A stretch of 64,000 nt of DNA, taken from positions 1-64,000 of the forward strand of contig NZ_NQKW01000016.1 in assembly GCF_002252625.1 (NCBI RefSeq). The letters are read 5' to 3'. The first letter of the stretch is position 1, and every line of letters begins with the position of its first letter. A program made the translations under genes and the position numbers. Under the pieces are notes generated by a model. The model was given only the letters and a program-made list of their open reading frames with translations. It did not search any database and was not told the origin of the DNA. Positions 59,301 to 64,000 of the stretch are shown here, in pieces. Source of the stretch: Synechococcus sp. 1G10. Lineage in GTDB: Bacteria; Cyanobacteriota; Cyanobacteriia; PCC-6307; Cyanobiaceae.

Positions 59301-60236
59301 GGTGAGAATGCGGAAGAAGCGGCAGGCTTCTTCTGGGTCCAGTCCGCCGAACAGCTCCTCGCCCTGATCGATCAAAAGCAGGATCTGCGCCTCGTTCGCT
59401 GCCGCCGCCATGTGCAGATCGCCAGCAATCTCCGCCAGCACCACCGGCAGCGTTCCTAAGCGGGCGCCCTCCTGCAGCGAGCGGTGCAGATCGCGCCAGT
59501 CGACTGAGCGGCCAGCGGCGAGGGCCAGGGCCCGCGCCAGTTCCTGGCACGGCTGGCTCTGGGGACGGAACGGGGGCACCACCAACCACCCCCGGCCGGA
59601 GCGCCGTAGTCGGGGAAGGACACCGGCCCGCACCAACGACGACTTGCCGGACCCCGAGGCCCCGAGCAGCACCAGCAGGCGGGCCCCACCCAGAGTGCGG
59701 CGTGCCGTGAGCCGCTCGATCAGATGGCGGATCTCCTCGACACGGCCGAAGTAGATGGCAGCATCTTCCTCCTCGAACACCAGCAGGCCCGGATAAGGGG
59801 GACGGGTGCCATCCCAGGGGAAGCCGCCCTGGGCCGTGAGCGCGATCGCTGCAAGCTGTTTCTTGAGCTGCTCCAGACCGGCTTCCCGCTCGCGCCGCAG
59901 ATCGAGCACCTGCAGTGCCGGAGCGATGGTCGGGCCGGGGTCCCCATCGGTGGCCTCAATTACCTGGAATATCGGCTTGCCCAGGGCACGGGCCTGGGTG
60001 AACTCGGCGAAGCACCACTTGGAGTTGCTCCAGTTGGCGCTCTGGAGGATCAGCAGCGCCTGCGATTGCTCGATCTCGCGGTAGAGGGTCCTCTCCCAGT
60101 CCGCCCCCGGCGGGATACCGGCATGCTTGTCGAAGTCAAGAAACGGCGCCTCGAAACCCTGCTGCTCCAGCCAGGCCTTGATCCTGCCGGCAGAGGCGTT
60201 GTCGAGGCTGGAATGGGAAAGGAAAACACGGACCAT
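56379..60236 (-). CDS. TIR-STAND NTPase-beta-propeller protein (putative anti-phage sensor/effector)
   Basis: A 1285-aa multidomain protein. The TIR domain (1-~130) starts MVRVFLSHSSLDN and has S72-x-W74-C75-x2-E78, with E78 at the position of the NAD-cleaving glutamate of TIR enzymes. A STAND-type NTPase (about 145-600) has Walker A GASGSGKSS (192-200) and Walker B LLLID (286-290) followed by QGEELF. A basic stretch and a hydrophobic segment (about 612-629) precede a helical linker, then 14 blades of 40 residues (691-1252), enough for two seven-bladed propellers, and a 33-residue tail. By analogy with bacterial NLR-like proteins, the propellers would sense a trigger, the NTPase would oligomerise, and TIR would deplete NAD+ or make a signal. 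This is inference. Confidence 0.88.
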   Translation of the reverse strand: MVRVFLSHSSLDNASAGRIKAWLEQQGFEAPFLDFDKHAGIPPGADWERTLYREIEQSQALLILQSANWSNSKWCFAEFTQARALGKPIFQVIEATDGDPGPTIAPALQVLDLRREREAGLEQLKKQLAAIALTAQGGFPWDGTRPPYPGLLVFEEEDAAIYFGRVEEIRHLIERLTARRTLGGARLLVLLGASGSGKSSLVRAGVLPRLRRSGRGWLVVPPFRPQSQPCQELARALALAAGRSVDWRDLHRSLQEGARLGTLPVVLAEIAGDLHMAAAANEAQILLLIDQGEELFGGLDPEEACRFFRILTAAMGGDLPFLAVMTLRSEFLGRLQAAEKDGLTARFEEVSLAPLAMAQIPTIIKGPAKVAGLDVEEAFVQQAAADAETEDALPLLAFALREIYERYRVDRHLSLADYQTLGDAKAGLSPLENAVRRRADEVLAAMKPSEKQKRALRDAFVPAMVRFEQGNYVRRPARWDALPLEAQPLLEQFVNARLLISRQEEMGNRLLEVAHEALLRKWPLLRGWLDEDREFLIGSQQLEQDHQDWKMASEQERPTALLSGLKLQRAKAWLSERPQQLSDELSSFVQASSDQAEAQERKARRNRRRVMGGLSGLTVLAVAGGSIAWWREGEARAAEYATRAEVLLNTDPLGSMVNALAALGKQTQEEAFTTSQTLAVATGRNNQIGSIPTGQGQVLSLIDLKNGELISGGDDGSLRRWRNGKALGAAIPTGQGKVRSLIELQIGELISGGDDGSLRRWRNGKSLGAAIPTGQGKVRSLIELQIGELISGGDDGSLRRWRDGKPLGAAIPTGQGQVWSLIELQNGELISGGRDGSLRRWRDGKPLGAAIPTGQGQVWSLIELQNGELISGGRDGSLRRWRDGKPLGAAIPTGQGQVLILIELQNGELISGGRDGSLRRWRDGKPLGVAIPTGQGEVWSLIELQNGELISGGTDGSLRRWRGDGQAVGAAIPTGQVQVLKLIELKNGELISAGHEGSLRRWRDGKPLGDAIPTGQGQVWSLIELKNGELISGGTDGSLRRWRDGKPLGAAIPTGQGKVWSLIELQNGELISGGDDGSLRRWRDGKPLGAAIPTGQGQVWSLIELQNGELISGGFDGSLRRWRDGKPLGAAIPTGQGEVWSLIELQNGELISGGHDGSLRRWRDGKPLGAPIPTGQGALWSLIELKNGELISGGFDGSLRRWRDGKPLGAAILTGQGPVWSLIELKNGELFSGGGNGSLRSYLIPEAAIGEACKELHEHPVLLSPKTPPEQAARQTCFNYRFLKG
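56481..58166 (-). repeat. 14 tandem ~120-bp repeats encoding propeller blades
   Basis: Each unit encodes IPTGQGxVWSLIELxNGEL plus ISGGxDGSLRRWRDGKPLGAA. The unit is 40 codons, except blade 7 (RGDGQAVG) with 41 and the last with 41. Units 57841-57960 and 57961-58080 differ by one base in 120, and 57601-57720 versus 57721-57840 by three. Variable positions are the residue before DGSL (D,D,D,R,R,R,T,H,T,D,F,H,F,G, with DG itself altered in blades 8 and 14) and the residue after GQG. Confidence 0.95.
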
Positions 60237-60876
60237 GATAAGGGGCTTTTAACATAAGCTCATCGAAAATGCAAGGATGATTAACGAACAGATGTATTTT
60301 CAAGGCGACACCAAGCAACTCTTCGCCAGACCTCATCAGAAAGCTTCGTGCTTTATCCGCTTTCCAGATGTGGAATGCCATCGATTCCTCAATTCTGCCG
60401 CTTCTCCTTGAGCCGGTACATCCAACGCTTTATCGGCGGGTCCGGTATCCACGCCTGCCAGTGCCCTTTGGTCAGCATAAGCACCCCTGCCACGCCTGGC
60501 TACTGTGCTGAGTACAGTTGCGCCAGCTTGGTTCCGCCCTTTGAGGCGTCTGCGGAGGGGGATCTTCAGCGGATCCGATAACCACTTGTTCAGATCGATA
60601 CGATTGGAAGGCTGGGCCGCAGCCATGTCTAGGTTGTTCCATACCGAAAGGTTGACCGAGGTGGTTAGGGGATCGTTTTAACGAAGAGCTGAGCCGCACC
60701 CAATTCAGGCGAATCGCGCGGACTGATCCACGAGTTAATGAAAGGTTCAAAACCTGAACGTGTTGGCGCCCATCGAACCCATGTTGCTTCCCAGGATCCC
60801 TGCTCCTGCGCTCTCCAGGCATAACCAGCGGTTCTAGGGTCAGCTTTCCACGGAAGCGATCACGGGACGGGAGCCC
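60237..60876. other. gene-poor region upstream of TIR-STAND and hydrolase
   Basis: 640 bp with no convincing gene. It should contain the divergent promoters of the TIR-STAND gene (minus) and the hydrolase gene (plus). It holds repeat copy B (60433-60546), an interrupted inverted repeat ACTGT/ACAGT (around 60502-60519) and a small palindrome AGGTT-CAA-AACCT (60743-60755). A minus-strand frame over the repeat reads LTKGHWQAWIPDPP and may be the relic of a gene end. Confidence 0.45.
60433..60546. repeat. copy B of a dispersed ~105-114 bp repeat
   Basis: It starts with the same 19-mer as copy A (985-1003), followed by GCATAAG at 60475-60481 and CCTTTGAGG at 60538-60546. It is in direct orientation, 59 kb from copy A. 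Both copies lie in gene-free accessory DNA near recombinase genes. Confidence 0.5.
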
Positions 60877-61683
60877 ATGCAGCCAGGACAGACCGTTGCG
60901 CTCCGGCCGGGAGTGACCCTCACAGTGAACCTGCACCGCGGCAGTTCTCCTCCCGTGGTGTTCGTTCATGGCGGGTTGGGGAATCGCCTCAACTGGCGCT
61001 CCCAATTTGAATTCGCCTGCCAGCAGGGCTGGGAAACCCTCGCCTACGACCTCGCCGGCCATGGCACATCCAGCGGCTACCGCAACTACTCCATTGGCCG
61101 GCACTGCCGTGATCTCACCCGGCTGCTGAAGCAGCTGTCGATCGCCGCACCGATCCTCTGCTGCCACAGCTATGGCGTGCCGATCGGCCTGGAGTGGGCG
61201 CATCGGAACCCCACCGCTGGTCTGATCCTGATCGCCGGGGGCAGCCATGATCTCGATCCCTGGTGGGAGCAACCGCTGATGATCGCGATGGCCAGGGGAG
61301 GTCGGCAGTTGATGGCGATCCCTGCCGTGCAACGGCTGGCGCAATCCCTGATCAGCAGCCAGCAGAGCCCGGCCATGCGGCGTTACTTCGAGGAGAATCC
61401 GATTCCCACGGAGCTGGCCCCTTACCGGGCCCTGAAGATCTTCTGGGCCTACGACCTCTTCGCCAAAACCGGAATCAACACGCTGCGCGAGATCCCCACA
61501 CTCGTGATCACCGGCGGCTGCGATCCTGCCTTCAGCTTCCGCATGGGGGAGAACCTGGTGGCGCACTTTCAGCATGGCCAGCACGTCCACATCGCCGAAG
61601 CGGGGCACGTGATGATGGCCGAATTCCCTGAGATCGTGAATGCCAGGATCAGCAGCTGGATCGCTGCACGGGGCCGCTGCTGA
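60877..61683 (+). CDS. alpha/beta hydrolase
   Basis: A 268-aa alpha/beta-hydrolase-fold enzyme. The oxyanion region is VVFVHGGLGNRLNW, the nucleophile S98 is in CCHSYG (a variant of GxSxG), the acid is D216 in GGCDPAF and the base is H244 in EAGHVMM. AYDLAGHGTSSGY is also typical. The substrate (ester, lipid, peroxide) is unknown. A truncated copy of its 5' end lies 7.3 kb upstream in the same orientation, on the other side of the IS91 and TIR-STAND genes. It is convergent with the LPG-synthetase-like gene, with 5 bp between them. Confidence 0.9.
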   Translation: MQPGQTVALRPGVTLTVNLHRGSSPPVVFVHGGLGNRLNWRSQFEFACQQGWETLAYDLAGHGTSSGYRNYSIGRHCRDLTRLLKQLSIAAPILCCHSYGVPIGLEWAHRNPTAGLILIAGGSHDLDPWWEQPLMIAMARGGRQLMAIPAVQRLAQSLISSQQSPAMRRYFEENPIPTELAPYRALKIFWAYDLFAKTGINTLREIPTLVITGGCDPAFSFRMGENLVAHFQHGQHVHIAEAGHVMMAEFPEIVNARISSWIAARGRC

Positions 61684-61688
61684 TCTGC

Positions 61689-63356
61689 TCAGATTTCCGG
61701 CTTGAAGTAGTCCACCAGGCGATCACCTGAATCAGCTCGAATCAGGGCCACCACCGTGGCCATCAGGTTGGCGTAGCCGGCGAAGACCAGATATCTCGGC
61801 TCCCAGCGCGGCTTGAACTTCGCCTTATAGGCCCGTAGACCCTCAAAGCCATAAAACTGATCCATGTGCGAAGAGAGATAGTGGATCGCCCGCTCGATGC
61901 GCGGCGAGCTGGATCGCTCGCCAACCCCCGAGAGAGCCGAGAGCCCGAGGCTGAAGCGCTCAACCCCCTGATCCTTGAAGTGCTGGAAGAGAAAAACGAA
62001 CAGGGCATCCATCGTTCCGGGCACCATCTCCTGGCGATGACGCATCAGGTCGATGCTGATTTCGTCCACAGGACAATCCGGCACAACCGTGGCGAAGGCT
62101 GTGATCCTGCCGCTGCTGTCCCTGGCCGCAATCACCGAGCATCGCTGAAGATAGGCCTCCTCGAACCACCCCACCGAAAACCGCTTCTCGGCTCCGTGCA
62201 TCAGCCTGAGCCACTCATCGCTGATGCTCTTCAACTCCCTGAGCAGGCCGGGCGGATGGGGAGGGGCGAGGACGTCGAAGTGGTGACCGAGCTTGTTCAG
62301 CCTGTTGCAGGCCGTGCGGAAGTCAGAGCCGGCCTTGCCCCTGGTCGTGAAGGTGCTCAGGTCCACCAGGGCTTCCTCGCCGATCTTCAGGGAGCTGAAG
62401 CCCAGGCTTTCATAGAGCTCCAGCCCTTCAGGCCCGGTCTGATAGAAGCCAGGAATCCAGTCATTGAGGCTGCAGATCCGCTGGAAGTCCTGAACGGCCT
62501 GGAGCCTGTCCTCAGGCGGGCCGATCGGATCTCCCAGCGCAATGGCACCTCTTCCCTTGGGTACGAAGGCGATCAGGCTGTTCCCCGAAGAACTGAAGCA
62601 ATAGGCCTTGTCCGTGAGGAGCGCGAACGGGGCCAGAGATGATCTGGCATGGCGTTCCACGATGCTGCGGGCGCGCTGACGTTGCGCTGCCGTTGCGGGT
62701 GCACCGCGCAGGATGATCGGCCGCAGCAGCATCCACAGCCCATACACCAGGGTGGTGAATCCGATCAGCTGGATCGAATCCGTGAAGAACGCGCCGAAGC
62801 GCGTCAGCGGCCTGACTCCGCCGCTGTCCTGCAGAACGAACACCCGCAGGGTTTGACCAGCGGCGGCCGGCAGGCTGAAACTGCTGCTGAAGGCCCCGTT
62901 CAGCAGCACGAATCCGGCGGTGCCGTAGGCGAGTGTGAACAGGATGGAGGCCACAAGACTCCTGGCCCCCTGGGCGATCGAGGGTGGATCGGATCGTGCG
63001 GTGTAGAGGCCCCGGCTGGCGATCAGCAGCACGATCAGCAGCGCGGCCAGCAGGCTTTCTTCGTAATCGAATCCCTTGATGATGTTGAACACGATTGAAA
63101 GGCCCAGCAGGGCCAGCGCCAGCAGCCAGGCCACCCGCTTGCGCCGCAGCAGGGCGGAGGCCAGCACCAACAGGAAGAAGCCACACAGGGCGGCAAAAAG
63201 ATGGGCCGTGTGGCGAAGTTCAAAGGGAACCAGTTGACGCCACCACTCCAGCCGTGCCGGCAGGCTGGGGGAGACGGCGGAGAGCAGATTCACGATCCCC
63301 ATCGCTGCCATCAGGCCAGCGGTGATCCAGGGGCGGCGAGGGTGCTGGTTAATCAA
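61689..63356 (-). CDS. MprF-like membrane protein with phosphatidylglycerol lysyltransferase (DUF2156) domain
   Basis: A 555-aa protein. Six or so membrane helices (about 10-225) are followed by a cytosolic double-GNAT domain of the LPG-synthetase type (about 245-550): YCFSSSGNSLIAFVPKGRG, ALGDPIGPPEDRLQAVQDF, YQTGPEGLELYESLGFSS and EISIDLMRHR. MprF enzymes transfer an aminoacyl group from tRNA to phosphatidylglycerol, altering surface charge. Whether this homologue aminoacylates lipids is unproven. The start is TTG 63356, overlapping the DUF1003 stop. Internal ATGs at residues 16 and 19 are alternatives. Confidence 0.85.
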   Translation of the reverse strand: MINQHPRRPWITAGLMAAMGIVNLLSAVSPSLPARLEWWRQLVPFELRHTAHLFAALCGFFLLVLASALLRRKRVAWLLALALLGLSIVFNIIKGFDYEESLLAALLIVLLIASRGLYTARSDPPSIAQGARSLVASILFTLAYGTAGFVLLNGAFSSSFSLPAAAGQTLRVFVLQDSGGVRPLTRFGAFFTDSIQLIGFTTLVYGLWMLLRPIILRGAPATAAQRQRARSIVERHARSSLAPFALLTDKAYCFSSSGNSLIAFVPKGRGAIALGDPIGPPEDRLQAVQDFQRICSLNDWIPGFYQTGPEGLELYESLGFSSLKIGEEALVDLSTFTTRGKAGSDFRTACNRLNKLGHHFDVLAPPHPPGLLRELKSISDEWLRLMHGAEKRFSVGWFEEAYLQRCSVIAARDSSGRITAFATVVPDCPVDEISIDLMRHRQEMVPGTMDALFVFLFQHFKDQGVERFSLGLSALSGVGERSSSPRIERAIHYLSSHMDQFYGFEGLRAYKAKFKPRWEPRYLVFAGYANLMATVVALIRADSGDRLVDYFKPEI

Positions 63357-63869
63357 GCCTGAAAATCCCGCAGCAGTTCGCCCAGGTGCAGCAACTGCCG
63401 CCGCTGCTCGTCGAGCAGTACCTTCAGTTCCACGATCTCGATGCCTCGCAGAATATCAACTTTATCTTGAAGGTGAGCAAGCTCAAGTTCAGTTTTCTGA
63501 TTCACTTCATAATCGTTTTTTTGCATCGGCACGATCAATGGAGGCCTGCCGGTTCTGGCTCATCATGATGATCGGCGCTGCGTAGGCCGCCTGGAATGAG
63601 AGCATCAGATTCAAAAGAATAAATGGATAGGGATCCCAGCGTTCACTCTTGATGCTGGCATTGATAAAGATCCAGAGAACCAAAATGGCACTCTGAATGA
63701 GAATGAAGCGCCACGAACCAACTACGGCCGCGACACGATCGGCGAGGTATTCACCCCAGGTGGGTTTATCGGCAGGAGGGTTGAGGCAGGGCTTTCTGCG
63801 CCGCAGTCGCTGCAGCAGGCGATATTCCTCGGGAGTGATCTTCTTCTTGATTGACTTGATTCCATTCAT
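63353..63869 (-). pseudogene. DUF1003 membrane protein, frameshifted in an A7 run
   Basis: The 5' frame (63507-63869) encodes the DUF1003 core with two membrane helices (FILIQSAILVLWIFINASI, YPFILLNLMLSFQAAYAAP) and IIMMSQNRQA, then ends after DAKKRL. The next frame continues NDYEVNQKTELELAHLQDKV and DILRGIEIVELKVLL, the usual coiled-coil tail, to a stop at 63353. The frames meet at a run of seven A residues (plus-strand T7 at 63515-63521). Six A would restore one gene of about 172 codons. It may be a mutation, a sequencing error, or transcriptional slippage. Confidence 0.8.
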
Positions 63870-63949
63870 GCCGCGTATCCACCGGAAGCGCGGGTTCGTG
63901 AGAGACCATCAGTGTGGTCGACTGCCGTGCCGATGTCATTGCCTTGCGC

Positions 63950-64000
63950 TCAGCTGCCGAGGATGTTGATGGCTCGGGCCGCGATTACGGCGATGGTGAG
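63950..64000 (-). CDS. partial gene, C-terminal 16 codons only
   Basis: A minus-strand frame enters from the right edge and ends LTIAVIAARAINILGS then TGA. The hydrophobic end suggests a membrane protein or a buried C-terminal helix. Too little is visible to name it. The gap to the DUF1003 start is 80 bp. Confidence 0.35.
   Translation of the reverse strand, partial: LTIAVIAARAINILGS

Noticed and set aside
60421-60546. attC-like core GCGTTGGAT on the minus strand in repeat copy B
   Set aside because: It matches GTTRRRY, but no opposing RYYYAAC with complementary arms was found within 150 bp.

Overview
The window is a GC-rich cyanobacterial chromosome segment, most likely from the Synechococcus/Cyanobium picocyanobacterial lineage. 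The evidence is an inorganic-carbon uptake locus (cmpABCD and sbtAB), an Flv3/Flv1 flavodiiron pair, acyl-lipid desaturases, a Ycf21-type chorismate lyase for plastoquinone, and many short conserved cyanobacterial hypotheticals. No rRNA, tRNA or CRISPR array was seen.

Layout. 1-2.1 kb is an accessory edge: a nuclease-like protein with a tiny overlapping ORF, and a solitary integron-type integrase (IntI). 2.1-5.2 kb holds an MBL-fold/ferredoxin protein, a SWIM zinc-finger protein, a MEKHLA protein and Hsp20. 5.2-19.8 kb is a carbon and electron-sink island: cmpABCD, a DUF6671 zinc-ribbon protein, sbtA-sbtB, then, divergently, flv3-flv1-rubrerythrin-OYE-pirin. 20-26 kb carries a methionine-gamma-lyase-like gene with gcvH and gcvP. 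25.7-28.5 kb has two desaturases flanking an opposite-strand conserved protein. 28.5-43 kb is mostly housekeeping: rplI, dnaB, a methyltransferase, a sterol-desaturase homologue, mnmG, chorismate lyase, SprT and ligA. 43-53 kb has two secreted paralogues, a large beta-propeller/PhoX-like protein, VTT, MarC, MscL and ValS.

53-61 kb is a second accessory island. It holds a decayed vapBC toxin-antitoxin remnant, a truncated copy of the start of a downstream hydrolase gene, and an IS91-type element with its own tyrosine recombinase. It also holds a 1285-residue TIR-STAND NTPase protein ending in 14 near-identical 40-residue blades. This protein is the strongest candidate for a poorly described system: a single-gene, probably anti-phage, sensor-effector whose sensor is expanding by tandem duplication. 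The island ends at an intact alpha/beta hydrolase, followed by an LPG-synthetase-like membrane protein and a frameshifted DUF1003 gene.

How the genes work together. Cmp (ATP-driven) and SbtA (Na+-driven, checked by SbtB) import bicarbonate. Flv3/Flv1 would dump excess photosynthetic electrons onto O2 when carbon is short, and the rubrerythrin and OYE genes fit redox defence. The glycine cleavage genes connect to photorespiratory glycine. Several reading frames are broken (vapC, the gene at 30.65 kb, DUF1003). These should be checked against reads before being called real.
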